Positions 26,756 to 39,232 of a stretch of DNA of 64,000 nucleotides are shown here, in pieces (the first letter of the stretch is position 1; every line of letters begins with the position of its first letter). The stretch spans positions 7,658,501 to 7,722,500 of the forward strand of contig NC_060021.1 in assembly GCF_021134715.1 (NCBI RefSeq), written 5' to 3'. This stretch comes from Daphnia pulex (lineage: Eukaryota > Arthropoda > Branchiopoda > Diplostraca > Daphniidae). Under the pieces are notes generated by a model, which saw only the letters and a program-made list of their open reading frames with translations, did not search any database and was not told the origin of the DNA. The translations under genes and the position numbers were made by a program.

Positions 26756-28985
26756 ATGAATTTAGATTTACTTGGTACGTAAAGAAAAATAAAAAATACT
26801 TCGTACAGTTTTTAATCATAAATTTATCTATTTCTGTGGTTGTTTAGAATCGTTCGGCCAAAACTACCCTGAGGTATGTGCATTCATATTTCCACAAAGC
26901 TTGCAAATGTTTTAAACTTGGTATTTGTTTGAATAGGAATTTGATGGAGCTCTTGATTGTATTTCAATGGCTGTCACCTGCACTTTTAATAAGCGAGGAA
27001 CTCTTCTAGCAGTGGGCTGCAATGATGGAAGGATTGTCGTCTGGGATTTTCTTACCAGAGGAATAGCAAAGATTATTAGTGCTCATGTACATCCTGTCTG
27101 CTCTCTGTGGTATTATTAATTCTAGTTGAAAGAATTTTAGTGATACTTAATCTTTGTACTGGTTTAGCTGGTCCAGAAGCGGGCACACCATTTTAAGTGC
27201 ATCAACAGACAACACTGTAGCTATATGGGATGTTCTTACTGGAGAATGTAATCAACGATACAGATTCCCATCTCCAATCATCAAAGTTCAATTTCACCCT
27301 AGAAAAGCAGACACATTTCTAGTTTGTCCGATGAGACATGCAGCTGTACTTGTTGAGCTAGAAGGAAATCACAAACTACTTCCTTTGGATGAAGATGAGG
27401 TGATTTCTTGAATGGTAAATATGTTCTAGGCTTTATCAAACTAATTCTCCTTTTATTTAGAGTGACCTCAATATCACAGCTTCATTTGACAGAAGAGGAC
27501 AGTACATATACACTGGCAATGGCAGAGGTCGAATTATTGTTTTGGACGCTATCTCACTTGAGGTATATCACCATTGTCATTTATTTGTGTATTTAGTTAG
27601 TATTATTTTATGTTTGTTCACAGGTAAAAGCATCTTTTCGCATCACACAAGGAACAACCAGCACGACAGCGGTTCGAAGTATTGATTTTGCGCGGCGTGG
27701 AGAGTATTAAAAAAGTTTGAATATTTCAAAATTCCAGCTCCCTATTAATATTTTTACAATTTTTTAGTCATTTTCTTGTGAATAGCGCTGATCGAATCAT
27801 TCGAGTCTATGATGCCAAAGAGATTCTTGCATGTGGGAAAGACGGAGATCCGGAACCTATGCAGAGATTGCAGGATCTTGTGAATAAGTAACGCTGTATT
27901 ATTTATTTCTTTAAGGAAGATAATGTTGCGAACTTATTTTTCGACCAGAACTACGTGGAAAAAATGCTGTTTTTCAGGAGATGGAGAATATATATGTGCA
28001 GGTTCAGCCAGACAGCACGCCCTTTATGTATGGGAACGAAGCATAGGAAACTTAGTTAAAATTTTGCATGGAACAAAAGGAGAACTGCTTTTAGACGTTG
28101 TTGTAAGTTGAACAACATATTTCAACGCTCATCCGTGTTACGTTACTCAATTTTTCAAAACGACAGTGGCACCCAGTGAGACCTATAATTGCTTCGGTAT
28201 CCAGCGGAGTGGTATCAATTTGGGCACAGAATCAAGTTGAAAACTGGTCCGCGTTTGCTCCGGATTTCAAAGGTGAGTTTGTTGTGATTTTTGGACGTTG
28301 TCTTTATGAGCCCTATATAAAATCGTTTGCCATATTAACAGAACTCGATGAAAATGTTGAATATGAAGAAAGAGAATCCGAATTCGACCTTGGTGATGAA
28401 GACAAATCAGTTACACAGAACGAAAGAGAAGTTGAAGATGATTTAGAGGTAATCGTCGATGAATAGAAGTTTGTCTTAAAACCATCATAATATCTGTCGT
28501 CCTTATCCCATGAATGGAAGGTTGATGTAACAACTGTTCAACCGATATCTGCTTATTACTCCTCTGACGAAGAAAAAGACGACGAGGATATCCTGCTTTA
28601 TTTGCCAATCGCTCCTGAAGTAGAAGAACCAGAAGATGGCTGGAATCCAGCCGCTGAATTAGAGGATGGCACCACTTCTGGAACAAAGAGGAGTAGCCAT
28701 CAGGATCAGAAAGAAAATAGTTCCCCTAAGAAAAAACGAACAAAAAGCTACGAAATTTCTCTAACTAATGCTCCAACAGATGGTAATTGGAACTCTATTA
28801 TTATAACGATTGACGGTATGGTTTAATATTAACATCCACATTTTTAATATATAGAAATTCATCCATTAGTGAGCAGCAAAAAAGACAAACCAGCTGTAGC
28901 TGGAGGGAAGAAAGTTACCGGACCCGGACGACCTCGAAACAGTGACAGTGGCAAAAGATTTGAGCGTAGCCGATCAGGAAAATAG
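26756..28985 (+). CDS. Rbbp5: Retinoblastoma-binding protein 5, WD40 subunit of COMPASS/MLL complexes
   Basis: Core subunit of the WRAD module that activates MLL/SET1 histone H3K4 methyltransferases in the nucleus. Twelve exons: 26756-26774, 26848-26873, 26937-27109, 27168-27399, 27461-27562, 27624-27703, 27778-27887, 27949-28102, 28167-28272, 28342-28448, 28521-28792, 28855-28985; 503 residues (human protein is 538). It starts [16 protein letters not shown], nearly the vertebrate start, then has a seven-bladed WD40 propeller (about 20-320) with signatures such as [18 protein letters not shown] and [15 protein letters not shown]. Residues 335-349 ([15 protein letters not shown]) are the activation and ASH2L-binding segment, followed by an acidic stretch and [13 protein letters not shown]. 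The C-terminus is shorter than in vertebrates and ends in a basic AT-hook-like GPGRPR segment. Two donors are GTATTA, weaker than consensus, but both give exact homologous junctions. Confidence 0.96.
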
Positions 28986-29194
28986 TATCGCTTTTAGTTA
29001 GTTTTCTTTTAGAATATCCTGAGCTTTCGTTATGTTTCTTCAAATTTCCTCAAGCCATTTGCATTATTTTCGTATTCAACTTACTTTCTAAAGTTCAATT
29101 TTTTTGAACTTTTTTGAAGTTATTACAACACATGAATTTAAACTGACGCGTTATTTTTACTGTTTAATCGAATCCGCTTTTATTAATGTGTCTT

Positions 29195-31411
29195 TTATCC
29201 GACGTTGTAAACCATGGTGGCATTCGCAGCGGCAGCAGCAGACGGAAGCATTACTTTAACAGGGGGACCCTGTCCAATGTTAACGGGACCTCTTCTTGTT
29301 TGCGTGGTAGTTGAGGCGAGTAAAATGTGCAGCATGCCTTCTATCTCCATTAAATGCTTCATATACTCTACTTCTCGGTTAACGTGCTCTTGTAGATGAA
29401 GGAACAGTTTCTCTGATTGGGGTGTCAAACAGCTGTTCTCGTATACGTCTGCAAATAAAAATATGACAGCGATTGAAAAATGGGTATAGAGCATGTGAAT
29501 CTAAAACGGTTACCTAACAAAGTATTTGCCACTTGAATTATAATTTTTGAATGACTCGGGTCATTGATGTTTCGAGCCAAAAATGTCAGAATGATTGACA
29601 ATGAGCTATCGTCACGACCTGCCAGGGCAGATTTTAAGCCGTTCCGTCTAATTGGAGTACATTTTTTTTACAAATAACATACAATTTCAATTAATATAAA
29701 AACACAAAAGATTTAAGAATACTGTTACCTTATTAATTCGTGCATCACCCCAACAGTAATAGCAGGTTTCTTTTTTCTAATATATTTGCTTAAAACTGTA
29801 TCTAATGCTTTGCTGTACTGGAATTTCCGGAGAAACATGTCATATCGAGACACTAAAGAGTTGTCATTTTTTGTGGCAACCTCGACATCAGTTGCAGGAT
29901 TGAAAGTTCGATTGACGTTTCGGAAATCAGCATTCAAACGGAAACGATATGTAGTTTGTGACTAAAATTCAAATGAAAAGCAGATTAGCAAACAAATGAG
30001 AAAAAAAAATTAATAATAATAACACTAATAAGTAATTCAGTATTCACCTTTTTCTGATCTTTCAAGGACTGCTTTGGGATCAAAGCTCGCGCTTCAGCCG
30101 GAGTTTGTCTGTGCTGCATCGAGATTAAACCGTTAGCCATTCCAGCTACCACAGTAAAATCGTCAGGCTGAAAAAATGTTGAATAAAATAATCTGTTTAC
30201 ATTACGGATTCATAAGAAACTACTGTAACATTCCTTACCGTGATCCCCAAGCTAAGTACAGGTGAGGGGAAGTCAAGAGTATGGACCACTTGATAGCTCT
30301 GAACATCATAGATTTTAGCATGACGATCGAGACCACCAGTTACAAGTCGTTTCCCGTCTGATGCCAAGTGTAAGCAAGTAATGGTTTTGTGATGTTGCGA
30401 GACCCTTGCAAGCAATCGACCACCGGCTAGCATGTCCCAAACTCTAAGTTCAGTACCACCTGCGAATTTAAAAATTTTAATAAATAAACAGACTCAAACC
30501 CTAAGCAAGTGTAACTTACCAACAGAAACAAAAATAGAATTGCCAGGGTACATGAGCACACTCTCCACAGGAGAACCATGGTCAACTGAAATAGTGCTAC
30601 CAGTTGGACTCCTAGCATCATACAACTTAACTGTATGATCAAATGAACCAGAAAGAAAAAGATCTGAGCTGATGCTTGAAACACATCCAGCTCTCACATA
30701 ATCCTGTAGAAAAAAAAAATACATTACAACCAAGTAAGACACTTAAAAATGTGACTTCTATCATTACCGAATGTTCAGAGAATTTAATAATTTCAGTTTC
30801 ACTAGGAAGGTCCCATAAGGCAACAGACTTATCATCAGAAAAACTGACAACATGAACATTATCTGCTGTGAATTTGCAGCGGTGAACAGGTCTATGAAAG
30901 GGAATGTTGTAAAATAGAAAAATTAATGAATCACAATTAGTAAATAATTAACAAGTAATGGGTGATGATTTACCCTTTATGTCCCTTAAATATTCGCAGA
31001 AGTGATTTTGAACCAATGTCAAAAAGTTTGATGTGTCCTTCATCACATCCAGCAACAACCAGTTTACCATCTGATCTTATGGAAGCACCATAAGCTGCCT
31101 CCTTGAATCGTGTGAAATGCCTGTGAACTTGATGTGTGATTGGATTGTATATTTGAACTTTGGCAGCACTAGAAACAGCGATGAAATAGGGCTCTATTGG
31201 CATAACATCGATGTAGTCAATGGGTCCGAATTCTTTGACAGTAACGGGAAACTGGGTGTCAATAACAAACAGTTTGGTTAACCCTATGCTGATCAAGTCT
31301 ATCAACAATTTTATTACTTACGTTAAGTTTTCTCCAATACAATGTATCGGCGGTAACTTTTTGTCCAATCTTGGGTAAACTTCTAATTTGAGTTTTCTTG
31401 AACGAAGCCAT
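29195..31411 (-). CDS. Utp15: U3 snoRNA-associated protein 15 homologue (UTP15)
   Basis: WD40 subunit of the t-UTP part of the small-subunit processome, acting in the nucleolus in rDNA transcription and 18S rRNA processing. Nine exons in transcript order: 31411-31322, 31251-30974, 30891-30768, 30703-30520, 30459-30239, 30167-30048, 29961-29729, 29647-29514, 29448-29195; 545 residues (human 518). The N-terminus MASFKKTQIRSLPKIGQK and DTLYWRKLN fit the family, followed by WD repeats (LVVAGCDEGHIKLFDI, LFLSGSFDHTVKLYDAR, VSVGGTELRVWDM, LVTGGLDRHAKIYDV). The C-terminal UTP15 domain contains YSKALDTVLSKY, ELIRRNGLKSALAGRDD and a final helix region QEHVNREVEYMKHL. An Ala-rich tail after residue about 520 is not typical. 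It ends 209 bases from the RBBP5 stop, convergent; AATAAA on the minus strand lies at 29179-29184. Confidence 0.95.
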
Positions 31412-31621
31412 CTTAATTTAAGAATTTAAAATCCAACGAGCAGTAAACACGTGCTCAATTATTGAGGCATTGAAAACTAAATGTCGTCTGCTTCTTTCAA
31501 ATCAAATGTTATTTGCTGTCGCTAGGTAACAACAGCAACCAACAACTGGGCTGGCTTGAAAATCGCAAGGGGATTGAAAGAAAATTAAAGATATTGAGAA
31601 ATATTGGGAAAATACTTAAGC
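31412..31621. promoter_or_regulatory. Divergent promoter between UTP15 and NUDT14
   Basis: Only 210 bases separate the two start codons, so both promoters and 5'UTRs must lie within or overlap this stretch. No TATA box is seen; this fits constitutive housekeeping expression. Specific binding sites are not resolved. Confidence 0.6.
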
Positions 31622-32606
31622 ATGAATGATTTAACAGATGTTACCATAGTACCCTTGGAGAATTCCAATTTCGTGCAACCGTTTCGCATGCTTTTCAAAC
31701 ATGCAGGCAAAGACAGATTATGGGATCTTGTTAGAGTGCATGAAAGGTATAGCTAATTCAACCCAATATGCTTGACAACAGAATTTATGTAATTGTTTTC
31801 TGTTTTTTCTATAGAAATTTTATGAAATTTTTTGTTTATTCAGTGTGGCCATCATCATTTTTAATATATCCAAGAAAAAGCTGATCTTTGTGAGACAGTT
31901 TCGCCCTGGTATGAAAAAATCCTTCACTTATTCTTCATTTGTGATCAAATTATTAATTGGTTACATTGGAATTCCATGTTCACCTGTCAAATAGCTGTGT
32001 ACATAAATTCCATACCTCAAGAGGATCGTACAAATCCAATTGATACAGAGAAATATCCTGCTAAACTGGGTTTTACCTTAGAGCTTTGTGCAGGAATAGT
32101 TGATAAGAAAAAAACCCTTGCAGAAATTGCAGCTGAGGAAGTACTTGAAGAATGTGGATACAAAGTTGATCCTGATAAACTGGAATATATCATTCAGTTT
32201 CAGTAAGTATAAAATGTTTAACTCTTAAGAAAATCTCAATATAAGGCCAAAAATAAGAAATAATCACATTAAAGTGTGTTCCTTTTCATTTTTCTTAAGT
32301 TCTGGTGTAGGGCTCTCAGGTGATCCTCAAACTGTTTTTTATGCTGAAGTTACTGATGAAATGAAGGTTAGCAATTGGATTATTTTTTAAATACAAATAA
32401 CATTGTAAGAGCTATATTTTTATTTTCATTACCAGGTGAGTTCAGGAGGTGGCAATCCAGAAGAGGGAGAACTCATTGATGTAGTAGAAATGAGCATATC
32501 AGAAGTGGAAGAATTCCTTGCTCAAAAAAGAGTTCCTAGTCCTGGGGGGTTTCTTTTTGGCTTGCAATGGTTCTTCAATAAAAAGGCATCATTGTTTGTC
32601 TCCTAA
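31622..32606 (+). CDS. NUDT14: Nudix hydrolase, UDP-sugar pyrophosphatase (NUDT14-like)
   Basis: Hydrolyses UDP-glucose and related nucleotide sugars to UMP and sugar 1-phosphate, cytosolic. Five exons: 31622-31746, 31844-31908, 31995-32202, 32300-32366, 32436-32606; 211 residues (human 222). After an N-terminal strand region (KDRLWDLVRVHESVAII) come FVRQFRPAVY, ELCAGIVDKK and the Nudix helix EEVLEECGY (residues about 97-119). As in the ADP-ribose/UDP-sugar subgroup, the usual Arg of the REUXEEXGU motif is replaced (here Glu), while the metal-binding EExG glutamates are kept. The sequence HSGVGLSGDPQTVFYAEVTDE and the NPEEGELIDVVE segment are typical of NUDT14. Substrate choice follows the family and is not shown by the sequence alone. 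AATAAA follows 64 bases after the stop. Confidence 0.93.
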
Positions 32607-33596
32607 AGTGCAAATCTGTTAGTTTTCATATCGTGTAACAAGTCAGCGATTCAGTTTATGAAACGCTGTAATAAACAATTTGGTCCACCAACATTTTCGT
32701 TTTATGTTCTTAAAAAAAAAACGAACCTTCCATGTCGAGTAAGTTCAGACGAGCTAGGAATTTTTTAAGTGACAATTCCTATCTGCAACAAAAATTCTTT
32801 AACAACGACGAAGGCTGCATTCATGCGTTACGGTGGATTCGGCAAAAATTTATTGAGAGAATTCGGCATTCATGATAGTTGCACATTTGTACAACATTTC
32901 TTGTAGAGTCAAGGAAGAGGAACACTTTAAACCAAAAGATTTCTTATGCTATAAAAAGCATATCTAGACAGGCGCAATAGTGCAGTTATTGAATCCAAAC
33001 TTATACACGGCTGTAAAGTAAAATTAATAAAATATCAAGTTAGCTTATTATAAACTTTCCGCATCCAACTGCTTATAAGCAGCCGAGGAACAACTGACAC
33101 ATTTATTCAGCCATAATTCAATTTAAGTCAAAAATACAGTGTATGTCGCGTGAACAGTAAGTTGAGTGATGCTGGGGTAAGGTAACAGTTTTTGTCCACA
33201 ATTGTTGGAAGTTAACCATCAGGTATAATTGCGTGAGATCAATCCACTTTTTGTTCATCATATTATGGCTAATTGGCTAATGTTTTTTGTTGTCTTTTTT
33301 GTTTTACTTTCTATGTAACAATTTGAGCGCAAGATAGTGAAGGAAGCATTGACAACCGGGTGGTTAGAGGCTACAAACGACGAAAGTTTTTCCCAAAACA
33401 AACCAAAAAAAAAACAATCAGTAATTTGAAACCACATGGCATCGCTTTCGCAAATGAAATTTCTAAGTGGAAAAAACACATCGCTAGTTAATAAGAAAAC
33501 ATAAAGAACAGTTACCCATTTAGCATATATAGGGGGTCGCAAACTGAAAAATAATGAAAAAGAAAAATATCTAATCTAGGAAGATTTGTTGTCGTC
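32607..33596. other. Convergent 3' flank of NUDT14 and lamin B receptor genes
   Basis: About 1 kb with no supportable gene; it should contain both 3'UTRs. The plus-strand AATAAA at 32670-32675 is listed separately. Open frames are short and have no domain. Confidence 0.5.
32670..32675 (+). terminator. Poly(A) signal of NUDT14-like gene
   Basis: Canonical AATAAA 64 bases downstream of the stop codon, followed by a T-rich stretch. Confidence 0.6.
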
Positions 33597-35804
33597 TTAA
33601 AATACTCGTGGAATTACACGAGACGGCACGCGTTGACAATATCGATCCCAAGATGGTCCATACTTCAGTTTTCCTGCCAAGTCGCTTTCTTTTGTTCGGT
33701 AAACAAAACAAACAGTGGCAAATATCGCCACCGCATAAGGTAGGAACATACCACCTAGAGGGAAATTTACAAAATATAATCGGAAACACATAGAAGTACT
33801 GGAAAACGTTTGAATTACCGCAAGGCAAAACGAATGCCCAGTGCATGATTATATCTCCGAGGAAATCTGGATGACGTAACCATCCCCACCAGCCAGAAAT
33901 GAGTAGCTTTCCGGATGAGGAAGTTAAACTTTCCATTTCTAAGGAACAAAGTTGAAATATTGAAATAAACGCGTTGAAAAATAGTTTTAAGGTGGTGTTT
34001 TAACTTACTGGAAAACGAGGGATGTTCAGGATTCTCAATAAAGGCTGCGAGTTGCGAGTTGCTTCCCGCTTTAACCCAAAGTCCAATCAAAAATAGAATT
34101 CCGATTGGAGCAAGTACAAGATATGACAATTCGAGCCTAATTTAAAGTTTAAAATAGATTTAGTTGGATAAAGTCAAATATCAGCAATTTTTTTAAATAG
34201 CAATACTCAGAGTTGATGGCGCTGAGTGTTATGAGGAATGTCGCGAGAGGATAAGTGTTCATCGTTAAATACATCCAACCAATCTTCACTTGATTAAAGT
34301 CGAAGCTGTGAAAGAGATGAGTGTCGTTCCAAAGAGCTTCAAGAGCGAAAATCATTTGCATAGCAGCAACAAAAGCCAGGGTTGGAGAAAGAACTTGATT
34401 CTTTTCAAAATTTGCAACCAAAACTAGGCAATTGAGGGCGATGACAGTGATGAAAACCGCGCGATGTACCCAAACTTTGACGTTCACATTTGCTATCGTG
34501 GCATTCAACGAAGAACCAAAGACAAAATGGGATAGGATGCCGGTATCGCTATGGCGGTTGTGCCTTTCTCGGAAAGAAACAACAAAGGCGAAAACGAAAC
34601 TTACGGCAAAATTTGGGATTACAAATTGAGGAAAATGTGTCAAGATACTTGAAGCGGAAATTTTCAAGTAATGCATTATGGCAAGAAGAGAAGAAATCAT
34701 TATGATGGCGCTTACAATAGAGTTTCGACGGAAAAGTTGACCCTCGCCAATCTTAACAACTTTTCCAGTGGGCAACATCGAAAGTAAAAAAATGGCAAGA
34801 TAAAATGATTCGATGCAGAAGGATACAAAAGGGTTGTACATGGACAAGAGATCTGCAAAAGCAAACCGAGGCATGCCTTCGAAAAGGCATTTATTTTCTT
34901 TACAAATCAGGTAAAGGAAAAGTGCCAAGGGAAGATTGCCAAGAAAAATAGTTGTAAGAGTGGCTGTAAATGAACTAAGAGGTTCAATTTGTTCCCCATT
35001 CCCTGCACTCATTTGTGGACCAGAAGCAACATCATTTGTAATTGGAGCATCTTTTGTTTGTTCATTCCCTTTTGGTTTAAGGCTCATTTCATTGGAGCTA
35101 CCTTCATCTGAATAGACATCATTGTCTAGTTGATTTACAGGTGTGGATTCCTGACGGAATAACAAGAATTAAAAAAATCATATAATTAATTCACACTAAG
35201 CAATACTGGGCTATACCTTAGTTTTTGTAGCTAAGCGAGAAGATTTTCTTCTAGAAAGGCGCATATCTTCCCAAGATTCTTCTTCATCTACTATACCATA
35301 GAATTTTTTTGTCATTGATCTAACTTTGGGTGAACGTCTAGTTGAAGATGTTGAGTCATTCCCATCTTCTTTAGATTCCATTTTAACTTTCAGATTGGTA
35401 AATTCAGTTTCAGGTGATTGCTTGATTTTAGACTCATTCTTTATATTGTTTTGTCTAGAAGATGTTCTGACAGAATAATTGCTTTCATTTGCAGGAGATT
35501 TTCCTCTAGGTTTTCTCCCTGGAGTTCTGCTGCGACTCCGGCTTCTACTGCCAGATCTTTGTCGGCCTCTTGTCTTCTTCTCTCCACGCTGGGCAGATTT
35601 TGGTTCTAAGGCTCTAAAGCTGTCAACTGGTGAAACATGTTTTTTAAGCAAGGTATAAGTGGTTCCTTCTTCAAATTTCACATCGTAAGTTCGATCGACT
35701 GGATTAAAAGCGACGATAACACCTTTGAAATACAGTCCCCCACTACCAGGCCACAAGCCGAAAACAGACTCGCCTATATCGTAAAAGGTCTTGTTTGGAG
35801 CCAT
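33597..35804 (-). CDS. LBR: Lamin B receptor
   Basis: Inner nuclear membrane protein tethering lamin and chromatin. Five exons in transcript order: 35804-35217, 35150-34207, 34136-34009, 33938-33819, 33754-33597; 645 residues (human 615). Residues 1-65 form a Tudor-type barrel (MAPNKTFYDIGESVFGLWPG, then GVIVAFNPVDRTYDVKF), followed by an Arg/Ser-rich stretch (GSRSRSRSRTPGRKPRG) that in vertebrates is phosphorylated. From about residue 240 come multiple hydrophobic helices of the sterol C14-reductase fold, with ISGWWGWLRHPDFLGDIIMHWAF and the end YCQRVPSRVIPRVF typical of LBR/ERG24 proteins. Arthropods do not make sterols de novo, and the fly LBR lacks reductase activity, so an enzymatic role is doubtful. 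The last junction was set at acceptor CCCTCTAG because nearer AGs break the frame. Confidence 0.93.
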
Positions 35805-36666
35805 TCCTAGTATTGAAATATGTTTATAACAGTGACAAAAACGTGTAACTGACGTAGAAACGTACCTTTAGCGTATTCAAAGTGATTATTTTGCACTTAT
35901 GTTCGTTAATTCAAACGACTGTTGTCATAACAAGCTCTTCCCGCTTTCTTCCAAAGAGAGACTAGTTGCTGAAACGAAACGCTTGGGAAGGCGCGAACAC
36001 TAAAGAATCAAATCCGGCAGAATGAAAGCGTCCCCCAAGCAATTTTTTAACTCAACGGTTTTTCCAAGCTTCGAATGACCAATTGAAGAGCAACGGGGGA
36101 AAATTCTTCATTCTGATTGGTCGTCAACCCAAGCAGGCGATTTTTGAATCTCGTGATATTAAAAAAACAAACAAACGAATGTATGACTAATGTAATAACT
36201 TTATTAAAACTATTCAAAGATAAAATTTAGAAAATTCCATATAAAAAATTATTTATATTTGTTCAAAAGTTTTAGCAAACAATTTTAATCATGAGAATGC
36301 ATGATAGTTGATACAGCCATACGGGGACGCCTAGTAGATATACATAGAATTGACAACTCAGCTCTGAATTGTTTGGGCTAATGGCGGACATTGCGTTTAC
36401 AAAAACGCGTTACACGTTTAATTGCTTGTTTTACGTGTATGTTTTTTTTTCTTTTTATAGATAATCGATAATTAATTTCTTTTGAAGTATTCACGAATTG
36501 AAGTCTATTGAAAGTGCAAGATTTTTGCGGTGCTTCTCTTACTTTATCTCTCTGACACAAGGTGTGATTGAGCTTACAGAGGCAATTCTAATAGTGTTGC
36601 ATCTTTATAATTAAATGAGTTATTATTTCATTGTAACTCCGATGAGTTAAACCTTGTGTTAAAATA
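35805..36666. other. Divergent intergenic region
   Basis: 862 bases between the start codons of the lamin B receptor (-) and the nuclear protein gene (+). It holds both promoters. No clear TATA box, no repeat and no supported ORF. Confidence 0.5.
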
Positions 36667-39202
36667 ATGAGTTCACCAAATACAGTTGCGTCGAGTGAAA
36701 ACTCCTCCAAGAAAACTGAAGACTCTCGTGTAGTTGCAAAGCAAGAGATCAACACACTTCCCGAAGAAGGAGTTAAAAACAATGCAACTGTTGTTAAAAC
36801 AGAACAGCCAGCTCAACCACCAGTTACAAATGGTGCCTTACCAGAAAGTGAAGTGAAGGTTGTGGGAAATGGACTTGAATCATCAACAAACGGGCAAGAT
36901 GAAAAACCTATCAGTGATGGGCCTCATAGGGAAGTTCCAGCTCTACTTCCACTTGGACCCATCTCTTCTACACCTGCTACTGCGCAACTGGGCTCTCTAC
37001 CCTCTGTAAGCCCTACTCCACCTGCAAGACAACCCTTGCCTCAGCTATTACCCATGACCCCCGCTACAGCACCTGTTGTGGCTACTAAGAGTGCACCACC
37101 ACCACCACCTTCTACTCCTACTACAAAAACCAGAGGGAGAACTTCTTTGTCAGCATCTGTGTCTTCAAGTCCATCCAAAGAACAGTCTCCTCCTGGTCCT
37201 TCGTTGAGAAGTAAGAAAGAAGATGAAGAACCAGAACAGTCTGTGGTTGTTCCAGAAGAAAAAGAAGTAAAGAAAAGAAAAGCGGTTTCTAAAAAGAGAT
37301 ATTCGGTTGCGTCGTCAGGTAAACACATTTTTTTAAAATGTTTTTTTTTTTTATTACTATTATTATTTTTTCAGCGCATTATGTTTCATCTATTTGTTAT
37401 AAATTGACCAGATTCGACAGAAAAGGGTGATGCTGATTCTGGCGGTGATGGTGACACTGGTCGAAAGTCCAAGCGGGCCAGAACTCGAACTCAACCCTTT
37501 CAAAGCTCTGACATGGACGTTAATTTACTTCGAGTTATCAAAGCTTCAGCCGCTGCTCAAGCAACCGCAGCAGCTCAGTTGGCCAAGGCCAATGAAGAAA
37601 AGCTAGTTGTGTTTTTCAAAGGAGAATTTCTAGCGGTTCGTAATGCAGAGGGAGGCTTCTACATATGCCAAGTAAACCACAAAACAAATCATAACAAACT
37701 GTATACTGAAGTCGCTGTATTCTATTACAGGCAACGCAAAACATTTGCCGAGGTGGCCATAAAATTCGAATTCGCTGGCTATCCCAGGAAGATCCCAAAA
37801 ATCCCAAGAAGAAAACGAAAAATGCCGTCGCAGCTGAAACAGTAATGAAATGTGCATGATTCTTATGTTTGAGATTTTATTACTCATGGCTTTTTTCTTA
37901 TCTAGGCGAAAGATGAAAGTGGATTTGACATCTACACTCCAGATTTCTATGATAATACCGACTTCGAGTGCATATTAACCAATTTAGAACTTGAAAAACT
38001 CGGTAGAGACCGCTACGGTTTACCTGTAGAAGAACGTACCCGAACGGAAAACATTCTCCGACGAGCCATTGAAGTTGAGCAAGGAGTCGTTGACAAATTA
38101 GAATTAACCGAAGAACATCCTGACGGCCTTGATGTTTCTTTATTTCATGATGAATCTCAGCTAAAACGGAAAGGCAATGATGAAGAATCATCATCGGAAA
38201 GCGAGTCTGATTCCAAAGAAGGTAAAAAGCTGTGGATTTTTAATCTTTCTGTCAACTTATTTCAAACTTTATTGTAAATTAATCAGAAGTTGCCACGACC
38301 TCTGGAAGTTCGGCGAAATCCATCCAATCAGTCGAGCCTAAAACGTCCACTAGTGGAGTTGCTTCGACCTCATCTGGTAGAGGAACCAAAAGGACTCGGG
38401 CAGCGGCTGTTGCTGCCGCCCGGCAGAAAATTCAACAAATGCGACAATATCAGGAGGATGACGACGATGAAGATTCTAGTGACGATGACGACGACGACGA
38501 TATCGATGATGACGATGATAGTAGCAGCGATAGTGAACCAGGGAAACGTGGTCGACGAGGACGATCCCGCCCAGTGCCTGTAACGAAAGCACGCGTCAAC
38601 GTTCGCTCCGCAAGAGGGAAAAAGCTTGTAGTGCCTCCCAAAAAGGCTGCTCCTATCCCCATGATAATGAAACGTAATTTATTGGGTTAGTTGCTTGTTA
38701 AACATTCGATTATATTCCTTTCTTTGTTCTAGGCACGAAAGCGTCGCTTAAAGAAGCAACCGAGGTTACAAGTAATCGAAGAAAGGTGGAACGTGTCACT
38801 GTGGCCCCACCCTCGCCGCCTGAAAAGGTTCTTACCGTTGATGTTGAAATGGGCGAAACGTCAACAAACGATGAAGAGTCTAAGGAGATCAAGCTGGACG
38901 CCGTAATGGCTGAAGAGAATGATTCGACAGAAGAAAAAGACAAAATAAAAAAGTCCGAAAAGTCTGAAAAATCCGATACTAAAACTGAAAACAAAGTGGC
39001 TGACGTGAAAAGTGCAGCAGTTCCTGTGGAAGTCAAGCCTGAATCCAAAGACAACGATAAGGATGGTGTTAAGGATGTTAAAAAACAGGTATCAACTAAA
39101 ACGGAGAAGGACGCGATAGAAACCGAGTCAGTCAAGGAAAAACCAGAAAAAGCAGCTGAGGACGTCAAGGTAGAAGTTAAAGTAGTTGAAACCAAGGACT
39201 AG
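36667..39202 (+). CDS. Unidentified nuclear protein with basic and acidic low-complexity arms
   Basis: Six exons: 36667-37318, 37412-37671, 37731-37841, 37906-38221, 38287-38685, 38733-39202; 735 residues. I do not recognise the family. Residues 1-217 are Ser/Pro/Thr-rich and end in a Lys/Arg cluster; GRKSKRARTRT (235-245) looks like a nuclear localisation signal. A folded core spans about 275-430: EEKLVVFFKGEFLAVRNAEGGFYICQ, then KIRIRWLSQEDPKN and DIYTPDFYDNTDFECILTNL, a strand-rich pattern like a Tudor/SH3-type barrel followed by helices. The rest is an Ala/Arg patch (GTKRTRAAAVAAARQK), a long Asp/Ser run (DDDDEDSSDDDDDDD), an RGRRGRSRP basic patch and a Lys/Glu-rich tail. The overall make-up suggests a chromatin or histone-binding protein; that is inference. 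Splice joins all preserve frame. Two AATAAA candidates lie at 39979 and 40417. Confidence 0.85.
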
Positions 39203-39232
39203 CGAGGGCTTAGATTGTTTTGTTCCCCTTTT

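Noticed and set aside
34432-34705. Plus-strand ORFs opposite the lamin B receptor exon 2
   Set aside because: Shadow frames of a well-supported coding exon; no domain and no splice support.
38450-39195. Ser/Thr-rich minus-strand ORFs opposite the nuclear-protein gene
   Set aside because: Complements of the Asp/Ser and Lys/Glu low-complexity coding sequence.
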